A DNA stretch of 64,000 nt from Labia minor (Eukaryota > Arthropoda > Insecta > Dermaptera > Spongiphoridae): positions 41,629,787 to 41,693,786 of the forward strand of contig OY720346.1 of NCBI GenBank assembly GCA_963082975.1. Direction: 5' to 3'. Shown piece by piece: positions 24,782-36,890 of the stretch; position 1 is the stretch's first letter; every line of letters starts with the position of its first letter. Below the pieces are notes generated by a model that did no database searches, was not told where the DNA came from, and saw only the letters and a program-made list of their open reading frames with translations. The position numbers and the translations under genes were made by a program.

Positions 24782-25289
24782 CGAAAAAATAATATTAAAT
24801 TATATATAAATTTAAATTTATTTGAATTTGTTTAAATTTTAACACATGTAATCAATCATATGCATAAAGAATAGAAAATTTTGAAAATAAACTTGGTATT
24901 AAATTCAGAAAACAAAATACTGATATATAGAATATATCGACTATTCGAATATAATTGAAACTCTTTCTCTCCCTCTATTTTAAATTTTAAAAAAGGGAGT
25001 GTTATTATTTTGCCTTATGGATGGTTAAATGAATTGGGCTCCCTACCTCCCTGAGAAATTCCCACTAAAAATGTTTATAATATTTTAGTTTATTAAATCA
25101 AACTATTATTTTTTATTTCAATATTTTTAATGATAATACAATAATTTTTATTTTATAATCTATAAAATAATTTAATTATTTTAAAAAACGGCGGTGTTCA
25201 ATTACAATTTTTTTACTCTCTACTGACTGTTCATTTCATAACTGAAAATAGTGTCGAATAGAAATAGACGATATTACTTGGATTAATCT

Positions 25290-25535
25290 TATGCTAGCTA
25301 AAATTGTTTGTTTGTATTATTGAGGACCCCAGTTCAATTCATTTTAATCAGAATGATGCAATCATGCAACATTTAATAATTGTAATAAATAATTAAAGAA
25401 TTGTATATTAATATTTTTTAAAGGGTCGAGCGACAGCTCGGTATCCCAGGTATTAATATTATCAGCCAAACCCAATAATAATGAATCATTTTTTTTAACT
25501 TAAGTACCGAGCCGAGGCTCGGGGTCCCGGTACTT
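25290..25535 (+). mobile_element. HINE family C remnant: 5' tip plus tail
   Basis: TTATGCTAGCTAAAATTGTT (25289-25308) repeats the family C start. After about 60 unrelated bases comes the tail: TAATAAATAATTAAAGAATTG, GGGTCGAGCGACAGCTCGG, an AT spacer, and the hairpin CCGAGCC-GA-GGCTCGG (25507-25522) with GGTCCCGGTA. The two blocks GCTCGGTATCCCAGGTA and GCTCGGGGTCCCGGTA are direct repeats flanking the spacer. Internally deleted copy. Confidence 0.55.
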
Positions 25536-26889
25536 TACACATTATAGGTCAATATACTTTTCCTCCAAACTTCAATAATAAAATTTCAAATTGATATTTC
25601 GCTTGCTTTGATCAATTTATTTAAATAAAAATAATAATTGAGATCACACATTTACTATTATTCGTATCATTTCTCTAGTCTTGTTATAATATCTCTCTCT
25701 CTCTCTCTCTTAAGAAACAGCTGCTTATGATCTATTAATATTTATACTTTTGCTTTTATATATTTGATGTTATAAATAAATAATGTATAATACTTAATTA
25801 TTAACTATATTTTAATAAATTTTATATAATTTTAATTCGGGCTTACAGCCTTGTATACTTTCTAATCTTTTAAATATTTTGCTAGTTGCACAAATAAAAA
25901 ATGTAAGTTAAATATCATTTAATTTCACCATTTACATATTTTATTAATTAATTAATCTAAAATTAACACACAAATTTTTATTAATTTTCATTGCAACCCA
26001 TTTTGTGACAAACTTTTTCTTTGCTTTTCACTTTCTTTTTCTATAATAATTAATAATATCGTCATTTACCTGATGTATTGCACCCTAAAGAGCTAAAGCT
26101 AAAGAGAAATATATGATTTAATTTGGTATTTAACTAATATGGTTTGAATTATTTCAATTACTGAAAATATTATTATTTGAAATAGAGTTTATTTTTACAA
26201 ATGTATATTGCAAATTATCAATTTTCTTTGTTTTTAACATAAAAAAACATATTATATTAACTTTTAACGAATATTTGTCATTTAATTAAAGAGAAAGGTC
26301 TCTAAATTGACTTCAATCCCTAGTGACTTACCTTCAGTATATGACCTTTTAATCATTGATTGATTTGAAACCTTCTGACCCAAAGTTTTGGTCTAATAAT
26401 TTGAACTTCAAGTTGTATTAACGCTTTCGGACTATTAGATAATATTCTTTAATTAATCTACAATCAACTGAAACTATAAATAAATTACATGAATAATAAT
26501 AATAAAACTAGTAAAGAAATGTCTTTGAATTTATCTTCTGATTTGGGTATTTGCTAGAAATAGGGACTGGGATGAAATTAGATCGGACCTCTGGAGGTTT
26601 ACTCTGCTAGTTTCTCCCTCTAGAGAGTTTCTTTTGAACGGTCAAACCTACTCTCGCACTCTAGAGAAATATTCTACGAGAATTATTCATATATATACTT
26701 CATCAACATCAAAGCTTAGTTTTATACTTCTAATATGAACATTAATCTCAAGATGATATTTCTTTGAGTTAGATTTATACATTTATATTATTTCATTTAC
26801 TTTCTTTCTTCTATCTTGTTCATTTTTGTTATTTATATAAATAAGATTATAAATGATGGAATGATATTTTCATCTGATTATAAATATAC
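25536..26889. other. AT-rich non-coding stretch
   Basis: No gene recognised. A (CT)n run lies at about 25691-25710. A patch at 26570-26690 is less AT-rich and carries CTCTAGAG twice, with no known match. Confidence 0.55.
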
Positions 26890-27508
26890 TGCCGGCCAAA
26901 AAAACCATAACACTAAGATTTTTTAAAAAGTAATTAATAAAATATAATTATAATGCAAGGAAATTGAATACACTTTTAATATGATATATTCTTAACGATT
27001 CTTAACAAGTGTTAAACAAATTTAAAATATTTTATTTAAAAATTACAATTAAAATAAAATAAAAACGAATGATTTCAAATTTATTGATTTTTGATGTAAT
27101 CTTGTCTTTATTCTAATTTTGAAATTAATTATTAGAGTATTTCTTCGACTAAACACATTAAAATTATGCCGCTTTTCATAACTACTGCTAAAACCGTTGC
27201 ATTATTCGAGGTTGGGGGCAGCTACTAGATAATCTTCGTACAAGTCTTTTTCAGGAGGTTTGGAAAACTTAACACATAACAGAGAGGAATACAGGGTCAG
27301 GTCAACATTAAACAAAACCAAAATGTTTTATCCAAATTTTCAGGTTCTTAGGGACAGATTCTGTACAACAGATGTTTAGAATGTAAAAGTGAGCATTAGG
27401 AATTTTGAAAAAGACTTAATGAAGCTAAAACTTGAAGTCCTCTCACAGGCCCAATTTTAACAGTAAGTCAGTAAAGAAATCTGAGTGTTATGGTTTTTTT
27501 GGCCGGCA
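26890..27508. mobile_element. Tc1/mariner-like non-autonomous element
   Basis: The ends are perfect 25-bp inverted repeats beginning TGCCGGCCAAAAAAACCATA. This GCCGGCCAAAAA type of terminus is common in Tc1-like elements. The 619-bp interior has no transposase frame, though the part at 27170-27350 is less AT-rich and may be eroded transposase sequence. The expected TA target duplication is not clear at the edges. Likely immobile unless supplied in trans. Confidence 0.75.
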
Positions 27509-28320
27509 ATGAAATATATTTTATTCTATTTCTATAGTATTAAAATATTTAAAAAAAATAATGAAAATAAAATAAAATAGGCATTTTGAGTTTTGAACTA
27601 TAAAATCAGAATTTTGAAGTTATTAAATAAACATTAATGTTTAATTTAAATTTTTAAAAAAAATATAGTTATATAAATATTGAAATATTTTTTAAAAATT
27701 TTCGTACATAAGAAAAAGTATAAAATAAATTAATTATTTATTCTTTGATTATTCATTGAAATGGAAATCTTTTACACCATGACAAAACTAGCATAGATAT
27801 TAACAAGAAACTTGATTAGATATCTTCAACTTTAAAACCTATTTCGATGACTTTAAACCAATTTTAAAGAATTTTACATAAAATAAAAAAAATCTATTAT
27901 AGTAAAATCCAATTGCTTTTATATATAGGTATACAAGATATATAAATACTTGTAACGAGAGATGAGGAAGAAATTAATTATCTTCTTACCCTTGGTTCAG
28001 TTTCAATTTCAAGACTCAAGAATAAAAGGGAATTGATACAAAAGATCCCTTCAAAGAGATTAGAGAATAAAATGTAGTCCCTTCCTTCTCTCTTTGGTCT
28101 CCCTCTACAAAATTTAAATGCATGCTTTTCATACCTAGTTAAGAAAAGTGTGTATGAGAATACCTCTTCAATACCAATGGGCATTTGTAGTTATATCCTA
28201 TTAAAATCTGCATTAATTGATAATTAAGCCATCAAACACAAAGTAATAATAATCCCATTGATCTTTCTCGTATATCCTATCTTCGTTATCATCATCATTA
28301 TTAGACTGTGTTAATATTTA

Positions 28321-28325
<5 letters not shown>
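27509..28325. other. AT-rich non-coding stretch
   Basis: The minus-strand frame 27978-28184 has a normal-looking composition but no motif or partner; it is not called as a gene. Confidence 0.5.

Positions 28326-28362
<37 letters not shown>
28326..28362. repeat. (TA)n microsatellite
   Basis: A near-uninterrupted run of TA dinucleotides. Similar runs occur at 29354-29391, 36661-36699, 39347-39372 and 39613-39646. Confidence 0.95.
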
Positions 28363-28365
<3 letters not shown>

Positions 28366-28461
28366 TTTGATTAGGTTTTCGTCGAAGTTTTTATTATTGA
28401 GAAGTTATTTTAGAACTTTTGAAAAATGTAGATCATCATTTAATAAAACGTTTGCATTTTT

Positions 28462-29059
28462 ACTATCTCGCCAGAGATGTATTGCGATCACGAAAATTTT
28501 CGATGTTTAGATTTTGATGTTTTTATACGTTTTGAAGGTTCCTGAATCATTTTCACTAAGGTTGAGAAAAATGTCTCTGTGTGTAAATGTGTGTAACCAA
28601 GATTACGCAAAAACGGTTTGAGCTAGAATGATGAAATTTGGTACATGGGCATTATTCAAAATTCATAGTTTTCTATCAACTTTTGAGAAATGTAGCTCAA
28701 CCGGAAGGTGGGTCATTACCTACAACGTTTTGATTTTTTTCTTCTAAAGTGACCGTAAAAATAAAGATATATGTTTGATATTTTTTCACATGATCAAAAA
28801 TTGTATAAAACTGCAAGATATAGAATTTCAGCTTGATTGATTCGCTGAAAGTACCGGAATTAATTTTTTAAAACTGCAAATCACGTGCCAGCACGGGACG
28901 TGGTGCCATTTACAAAGAGCCAAACACGCGCTGGTTTAATAAATATTATTTATTAATTTTAATTTATAATTTTTAAGTAATTAAATTTAATTTAAATGTA
29001 ATATATGTTATTTAATCCAATTCAAATTGCGAGATAGTCGTGTGGACACACTCCAGATT
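28462..29059 (+). mobile_element. HINE family B, full-length copy
   Basis: It starts with ACTATCTCGCCAGAGAT, a near-palindrome, followed by AAATTTTCGATG, a short TG-rich tract (about 28575-28595), and GATGAAATTTGGTACATGG. It ends with GCGAGATAGT (29029-29038), the complement of the start, plus a short terminal segment GTGTGGACACAC (29040-29051) that can fold. The order of parts parallels family A. It has no reading frame of its own. Known for such elements: they depend on Helentron proteins and insert at T-rich sites; both edges here abut T runs. Confidence 0.75.
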
Positions 29060-29351
29060 TTTTTAATTCTTGGGGAAAAAGTATCAATGTTGTGACTATA
29101 ATGGGTGGGTAATTTTTGACTTAATTCGCGTTCTGAATGTTTGAAGTCTTGGGCTGTCATACCAGCCAGACGTGTTTTAGTGTTAGTTCTACTACCGAGG
29201 ATTCTTGAAATAGCGCCAAAAAGGAGCCGCCGTCATGATCACAATAATACTTGAAAATAAATTAGAAATAACTTATCATATATCATTTTTAATTAATTAA
29301 ATTTAATTTAAATGTAATATATGTTATTTAATCCAAATACAAATTAATATT

Positions 29352-29353
<2 letters not shown>
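29060..29353. repeat. Unassigned segment bounded by a repeat of the HINE-B tail
   Basis: About 45 bp of HINE-B tail (TTAAATTTAATTTAAATGTA and onward, 28981-29022) recur at 29299-29340. Between them is a GC-richer 200-bp segment (29060-29260) that I do not recognise. The segment may have been trapped by an unequal exchange or be part of a longer element. Confidence 0.5.
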
Positions 29354-29391
<38 letters not shown>

Positions 29392-29392
<1 letters not shown>

Positions 29393-32300
29393 CAGAATTT
29401 ATATTTTATTTTAATTTAAAATATTAAATGGTGAAATTATTTTTGTATTTTTTTTTCATTTAAATTATTTAAGTCAAACTTTGATTAAGATAAAATTTTT
29501 TAAAATCGTTTCAAACGAGAAGGTCATATACAATTGAAAATAATTTGTTAGTAAATTTCTACAGTTAAATTTCTTTAATAGTAATATATTCTGACATTTC
29601 AAAAAAAAAAAATTCAATTACTATTGATATGACGGTATTATTTTGTTTTATAAATTTTGATATATAGAATATATGTAAATATTCTTTATCTATCTTATAC
29701 ATATATTGTATAAAATACAAAATAATTATATATGAAATGATATTAAATAAGGGGGATTATTTATTCGAAAACGTGAAATGCACTGAAACAGTTTTTTATT
29801 CGAGTTTCATTTTCTTCATCAGTCTTTATATTTATTTATCTATCGCATAGATTGAGTCTGGTAACATACTCTTTTTGTTTTTCTTTCTACAGTTTATTTG
29901 CTTTTCCTCTCCTTACACAGCCCCTTCCACCGTCATGTCCAACTACAATAAAAGAAAAAAGACAAGAAAAAACAAAAACGCATCTCTATTTACAATGAAT
30001 TTCGAAAATAGTATTTGTGATTTATACCCTAATGGTTTGTTTCTAAAATAAATACGGGAATATTGTATATAACTGAAAGAAATACGTTCTTTCTTACTAA
30101 TTTACTATAAGCTTTTATTGTAATTGAGTTTTAGTAAGTTTTTTTCCTTCTTTTTTTCTGGGATATACAATATAATCTAATGTTCTCATAAGAGAAAAAA
30201 AGCACGGTCCTCTACATTTTTTACTCCATTCGAATTAATCTCACCATGTGTTACATTGGAATCTTAATCTTCATTAGAACGCTCATTTCTTTGATAAAAG
30301 CCAATCTCTCTTTCTTTTTTAACTTCATTAAACATGAGTCTTTTTTTATTAAAAAAAATTAATAATTGTCTATTCTTTAAAAATTCCCGTCCTTTTCTAG
30401 CAAATGACTCAAGGAAAGATGATAGTAAAAATAATTAATGATTAATAATTAATTAATGGATACTCAACAATAATATAATATATTGATTTCTTAACGGCTA
30501 TGATGTCCAGAGAAAGATTAAAATCTTTTGTTGAGGTGAAATGGTAGAGAATAGCTTTACATGTATTTTATTAACTTAAACAAGATTAAGAAAAATTTAT
30601 GACATATAATTTATAAATTAATAAAAATTTTACATTTTTTTTTATTTAATAAATAAAAGAAAGAATATTTGAAATATCGGGCTGAAATTTCATGTTTCTT
30701 CTACAGAAATCTTGTAGAAATTCGATTAAAGTAATTATCATAAATCTTTTAAAAGAAATCTAGATTACACAGTTCATTAAATTCCAGTTCAATAAATCAT
30801 TTGTTAGACATGTGCCAAAAAATATTACAGTTCTTGACTAAATCTGATCTTGTAAAGATGTAACCCAAGAAAAAGATGGGAAATGATTTGTTTCTCAAAC
30901 TCCTGTAAATGACACAGACTAGACAGAATTGGTTCATTTTCAACTGAAGTACTTATGGTTGCTATATTTTTGATACTTCGTTCGGGCTTGTCTCAATAAA
31001 ACAGAAACACCAATTATTGGCTATTAATTTTAATTTATCCACTATATCACGTACAGTCTGCATGTTAAACGATTATTACGACCGAAAATTGAAGCAAGGA
31101 CTCTTAAAATTACGACCACCGAGAATATCGATTGTAATTTTAAATATTTGAAAAATGTTGCGCGTTCTTAAATTTTATATTTATCTTTTAGTATTTACTA
31201 ATTAAATTATCCAATTTATCTGAGATATAATAGAGATTATATTCATCCATATTCATCCTTTTAATTTAATTGAGAAATGTCAATGACCTGACTTATATTA
31301 TAGACGATTATTAATTTGAAAATGATTCTAAATTGTATTTCGAAAGTTAGGTGAGAGACACTTGAATACTTATCTTCTAAGATGTTTCAATAGAAGTTGA
31401 ATCCTTTGTCAGATTAACGCATCGCTTATTAATAAATTAGAAGATTTATTTGAAATTATTTTAGTTTCTTTCATTTCATCGTTTGACATCCCATCCGAAA
31501 TATTGAACCACAGCCGAGTTTTATGGAAAAAAATTGTTTGATCAAGATTCAAGCGACAGAATCTGTAACGCACAAATTACACGTCACTTTAGGACCAAAT
31601 TTAGCTTTGTCATTCATCAATTGATATTCCCACCCACACAACTCATTCTGGATTGATTGAATGGATTTTTAATATACCATTTTGAGTCATGTACCAATTT
31701 TAATATACTAACACTTATTTTCCAATACTCGATTCCGTTAACATTGATCATAAATCTCTTTTTAAGCAAATAATAAAAAACAAAAAAACAAAAAAAAAAC
31801 AAAAAAATAGACACAAAACCATAAACTCGTTCATAGCCTATTTAAAATTAAATATTTTTTCTGATTTTGTGTTACGAATAAAAATCACCTCTTGAATGTT
31901 ATTCATAGAAATATGCTGGTGTTCTTACAATGTTTTTGTAATTGACATTCTTAATTAAATATTTATAAAATGTCAACAACAACGCGTTGGATAATAATTC
32001 TGAATCATATTTTATGAATAATAAAAGGAAGTTATTAAAAAATAAATAAATAGATAAAAACTTGACAGATTTTTCTCAAGATTGTCGTTTTGTTCCTTTT
32101 TTTAATAGTCGTTTGTATTTTACTCTCTCCTTTCTCTCTCTCTCTCTTTATATATATATATATATATGGTATATAGGTAACTAAAGATGATAGGAAAAGA
32201 CTGAAAGTTGATGCTTTAAAAAATGGTAGGGGTGAATGAAAAAGGCTCATCGAAATGCAAAAATAATACAATGATACTTCTCTTTTTCTCTTTCATTTTT

Positions 32301-32540
32301 TTTTTATTTTTAAAGATGAACTGAATGGAATTTTAAATGCGTCTCTTTTTATAGCTCTCGCACATCCTCGACAATCCCAATTTCTTTTACTCCTCGATTT
32401 TTCCACAATTGTGCTCTTTGTCGGATCAGCAATTCAAAACAAAAAAACAAAAAGAAAATGAATTAATTATCAACTAATATTTGTTTAATTTAAATGATTA
32501 TCTCTCTCTCCAATATATTCTTTATTAAAAATAATAAAAC
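29392..32540. other. AT-rich non-coding stretch
   Basis: No gene or repeat family recognised over 3 kb. Short open frames at 31617-31814 and 32035-32271 lie in poly-A/T and (TA)n sequence. A (CT)n followed by (TA)n run is at about 32126-32166. Confidence 0.6.
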
Positions 32541-32573
32541 GGGAAATTTCGAACCCGTTCCCATGCGCCCACC
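32541..32573. repeat. Partial copy of the GGTGGCGC hairpin unit
   Basis: GGGAAATTTCGAACCCGTTC then CCATGCGCCCACC is a near copy of the right half of the hairpin at 33305-33352. The left stem is missing. Confidence 0.55.
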
Positions 32574-32740
32574 GAATATGTATCCGTGACACAACATTTT
32601 TGGTTGCTTCAGGAATGACTAACGTTGATTAACGTTTCAAAAGGTGCCCTTCACGGAATTGCCCCTTCCACTGTATCAGCACTTGAACAAATGTTTGATT
32701 ATAAATTCATGCAGGATGTCTGATTAAAGTAATATACTAC

Positions 32741-32840
32741 ATGGGCTGAAAAGTCCCGGGATTTTTCAATAGGTGACGCCACTAGAAAATGAACATGACT
32801 CATTTCGAGAGGCTCATCTGTCACAAGCTTTGATTTCACT
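32741..32840 (+). mobile_element. Mariner-type end fragment
   Basis: CATGGGCTGAAAAGTCCCGG, next to TA, followed by an AATAGGTGACGCC segment resembles the 5' end of arthropod mariner elements. No opposite end or transposase is seen nearby. Confidence 0.5.
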
Positions 32841-33169
32841 AATTTTTTTGAAAGACAACTTGACGGGGCCCTAACTTTTTAGGGCACACAACTTGGCGGG
32901 GAACCTCTACCAAAAAGTGGTTTTTTTGTCAGATTAATATTATTTGTTTAATATTTATTAAGAAATACCCTATAATATATGTATATATACTTAAATTTAT
33001 TAAAATTTATTAGAATAATCATTATTTACTTTTTAAGTTTCTTTGTAAATTTATTTTGATGGTAATTATATTTTAACCTATTTAGCATTTTTATAATATA
33101 ATTGTTTTTTGTACCTCCCATTACCAAAGTAGTTTATACCTGTTCTTATTATTAATATATAAGTATTTA

Positions 33170-33196
33170 TACACACACACACACACACACACACAT
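33170..33196. repeat. (AC)n microsatellite
   Basis: Uninterrupted run of AC dinucleotides. Confidence 0.95.
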
Positions 33197-33304
33197 AATA
33201 CACCCTAAAATACGATTATTTCATAAAATAAAACATACTTTTCAAATTAAAAACATATACTATATTTAGCACAATTTGATTTTCATCATAATAATATATA
33301 TATA

Positions 33305-33352
33305 GGTGGCGCTGGGAAATGGAGAATTTCGAACCCGTTCCCCTGCGCCACC
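33305..33352. repeat. 48-bp GC-rich hairpin
   Basis: GGTGGCGCTGGGAAA pairs with the complement of TTCCCCTGCGCCACC, leaving a loop that contains TTTCGAACCCG. The flanks are TA-rich. A partial sibling at 32541 shows it is a dispersed repeat. Possibly the end of a small element. Confidence 0.7.
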
Positions 33353-34457
33353 CTGTATTACATACTATTTATATGACTTTAGATCACAGAAGATCAAAAA
33401 TAATAATATACATAATAAATACAATAAATAAAGTTGATTAATTTAGATATCTTGTTACTATTTTCAAATAATCAAGACTTAAATAATTATTTCAACTTTC
33501 AATTGAAAAGTTCCACGAGTTTTACACATTAAAAATAAATTCTAAACAATTTTTTTAATGATAAAATTGTTTTTTTTATATATATTTCTAGTTTTAAGGA
33601 AATGCACTTCATTATTATTTGCTTGTTTTTTTATAGCTTTCTGCTCCTTGAACGTTGGTTTAATTAAAGGCTATGAATAGAAATTCTCATTCACCCCTTG
33701 AATTGGTCTCCGTTTTCAGATTATATTCGTTTTTTACCTTTTTCAGGTGGCTTGGTCCATCATGACACTACACTCATATATTACCTTTGATTTACAGGAT
33801 TTTTAGTTTAGATTAAAGTTTGTATTTTTTTTTTTTATCAATTTTAATTCGAAAAAATTATTTATAATTTTTTTTAATGAGCTTATACATTTTTTCCACT
33901 TTTAATACAAAAAGAGAAAAAATATTTTTTAAACATCAAATAAAATTCATCCATATGATATTTTTAATTAAAATAAAAAATAAAAATTTCTCTATTTAAT
34001 AACCCCTGTATATTACTTGTTTATTTTCAGTCTGTTTAGAAAATAAAATAAAATGAATTTAATATTTAAATAGAATTCTATTAATATTTCTCCTAAATTA
34101 TTTCAAAATTTATCTTTATATACATATATATTTTGCGATTATTAAAATTTAATCCTTCACTTAGAAGGATACTTTAGGTATTTATTAAATAATCCCAAGA
34201 CGAAAATTGATGGCTTTTCGGGGGTTTTCCCAGTAAGCTGCTGGTATTTACACTTCCTTGAAACCTAATTAATATTAGATCCTTTAAAGTACACGAATTA
34301 TTGATTATAAAAAAATGATCTATTAAATAATATCTAACTATATATCATAGTTAATGTAGATATGTGTATAAAATTCTTAAATTTCCAATCACATAAAAGT
34401 AATTATAATAATTATATTTCATTTAATTTTTTTGTAATTTTACATTTAGATGTTTTT
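33353..34457. other. AT-rich non-coding stretch
   Basis: Nothing recognised. Confidence 0.6.
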
Positions 34458-35026
34458 ACTATCTCGCCAGAGAATTTTTCGATGACGAGATATTTTAATG
34501 TTTTTATACGTTTTGAAGGTCCCTGAGTCATTTTCGCGAACGTTGAGAAAAATGTCTGTCCCTCTCTCTCTCTCTGTCTCTATGTGTGTGTGTGTATGTA
34601 GTCAAGATTACGCTTAGAGCTAGAATAATGAAATTTGGTACATGGTCATTATTAAAAATTCGTAGTTTTCTATCAACTTTTGAGAAATTTTTACCTACCA
34701 CGTTTTCATTTTTTTTTCCTCTAAACTGACCGTAAAAATAAATATATATATTTGATAGTTTTTCATATTATTAAAAATTGAATAAAACTGCCATATATAG
34801 AATTTCAGCTCGATTGAATCACGGAAAGTACCGGAATTAATTTTTTAAAACGTTGACTGGCAATCACGCGCCACCACGTGACGTGGTGCCATCAACACAG
34901 AGCCAGCTGGTTTAATAAATATTATTTATTAATTTATAATTTATAATTAATTAAATTTAAATATAATATATGTGTAAATTAATCCAATTCAAATTTGCGT
35001 GATATTCGAGTGGAGACACTCCTGAT
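34458..35026 (+). mobile_element. HINE family B, full-length copy
   Basis: It starts ACTATCTCGCCAGAG, has a (CT)n/(TG)n tract (about 34562-34598), the TAATGAAATTTGGTACATGG segment, and ends with an eroded 3' subterminal repeat followed by the clean stem-loop GAGTG-GAGA-CACTC (35008-35021). Part of the middle is deleted relative to the 28462 copy. Confidence 0.75.
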
Positions 35027-35947
35027 TTTTTATTTTAATAATATAGACTATTTATATATATTTTAATAAGTAATAAATAATTTTCTTAAGTAAAAACATT
35101 AACCTTCAGAGATAAATTGTTTTGAGTTCTTTTTTTCTTTTTTTGGCATTTTCACTTTAAAAGAAATTAAAATCAAATTGACACCCCTTAAAGAATAAAC
35201 TAAAACTTTTCAATACAATCTAAATTCATAAATGAATTAATGAAAATTATGAATATATCACAAAAAATTATATATATATATATAAAATGAAATTAGTTTC
35301 ATCATAACTCATATTTCAAGACAAAAAAGATTAGATTTCCAACTCAATGGTTTCCTTTCTGTTCATCTTTCTCTGTTTTCTCTCTCTCTTTCTCTCTTTC
35401 CCTTTCTTCTTTCTATTTTATTTTGTAATGTTATTCAAACTCCACGAAAAAAGAAAAGACCGAGAGGGAAAATGTGGTGAGGGGTGAGTAGATGAGGGAT
35501 GGGTGGGGATGATGGTGGAAGAGTGAAAGAACGGAATTAATTATTCAGCGTTTGTAATAATTGAGGTTGAATGAGCCCAGAAAGGTTTTTTTTTACCAGC
35601 ACCCTGTTCTTTCATTCTCTCTCATTCTACAGTTCACTTACATTTCATTGAAAAATTCTTTTATTACAATTCACTTATTACTAAAAAAGAAAATCAAATA
35701 ATTATACGTCTATCAAGTGGCTTTTTACTTCCCTCGATACTGGAAATACAAATATAAAAAAACTGATCAGTAAATGTCATTTTTATTAATCCACGGTGGA
35801 TTCTTTCTGAGCCTATTAGCAAGACATGTTTGGATATAAAATAAATAGATAAAAACAATATTTACTCAATTATCATGAAGTGTGAGTCATATCATCAAAT
35901 TTATTTTTTATAATTATATATTAATTTATCGATTGAGATGATTTTTT
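35027..35947. other. Non-coding stretch with strand-biased patch
   Basis: The patch 35360-35430 is pyrimidine-rich and 35450-35530 is purine-rich on the + strand, so the two could partly pair. No gene recognised. Confidence 0.5.
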
Positions 35948-36577
35948 ACCGACCGACGATAGTAAGGGAGGTATTGTTTTCATACCAAATTTCACATGTG
36001 GAGATTTTTACATATCTCCACGAATCATGCATTTTCTAAACAGAAAAAAGTATTTTTAGCATGATGTCTGTCCGTCCGTCCGTCCGTCCGTCCGTATAGA
36101 TGTGTACAGCCTGAACGGCTCAACAGATTTTGATGAAATTTGGTATATTTACTTAATGCATCAGTGGGATGAATTGATCAACTTTTGGTGCAATTCCGGA
36201 AACCGGAAGTGGTAGTATTAGCGATCGACGATAGGAAGGAAAGGGTTATTTTCACACCAAAGGAGATTTTTTTATATATCACCACGAATCATGCACTTTG
36301 TATTGGTTTTATCCTCGAGAAAAATCATATTTATTAGTTTTTTCTTGATTTAAAATTATATGACGTCATCCAGCCATTCATGACGTCACAGCCTGGTCTT
36401 GCATATATATTATAAATAAAATAAAATTAAAAATGTTTATATTTATTATTTATGTATCCATATCTGTTTTTTATTACAATAATAGATATATTAAAATTAT
36501 TTGAAATTGTTTCTGTAGCTTGGAATTAATTTATTTCAAACCGTCGGTCGGTTCGGACCTGGCCACAGGTCAACTTA
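35948..36577 (+). mobile_element. HINE family A, full-length copy
   Basis: It starts ACCGACCGACG (35948-35958) just after a T run, has (GTCC)n at 36068-36095, and ends with CGTCGGTCGGT (36542-36552) and the stem-loop GACCTG-GCCA-CAGGTC (36556-36571) before T-rich flank. The segment at 35952-36035 (CGACGATAGTAAGG ... CACGAATCATGCA) recurs in eroded form at 36223-36297, so the element carries an internal direct repeat. It is almost identical to the 52502 copy, which suggests recent activity. Confidence 0.8.
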
Positions 36578-36673
36578 TTTATCTACTTATATATTTAAAA
36601 ATATTCCATTATTTTTCATTTTTAAGAGAAATAAATATTATTATTACTCGTTATTAAGTCATATATATATATT

Positions 36674-36704
<31 letters not shown>

Positions 36705-36890
36705 AAAATGTTACTTGAATAAATTTTATTTTTTTCCTAATTGAAAATTTCATTATTTAATATACCTAGTAATAAAAAATTAATCCATCGAAATACCTAT
36801 ATATTCAATTATCATAATTATTAATTTAATTTATGATTTATTTAAATTAAAAATAAACATGTTTTGCAATTAATTATTTATTGTCTATTA

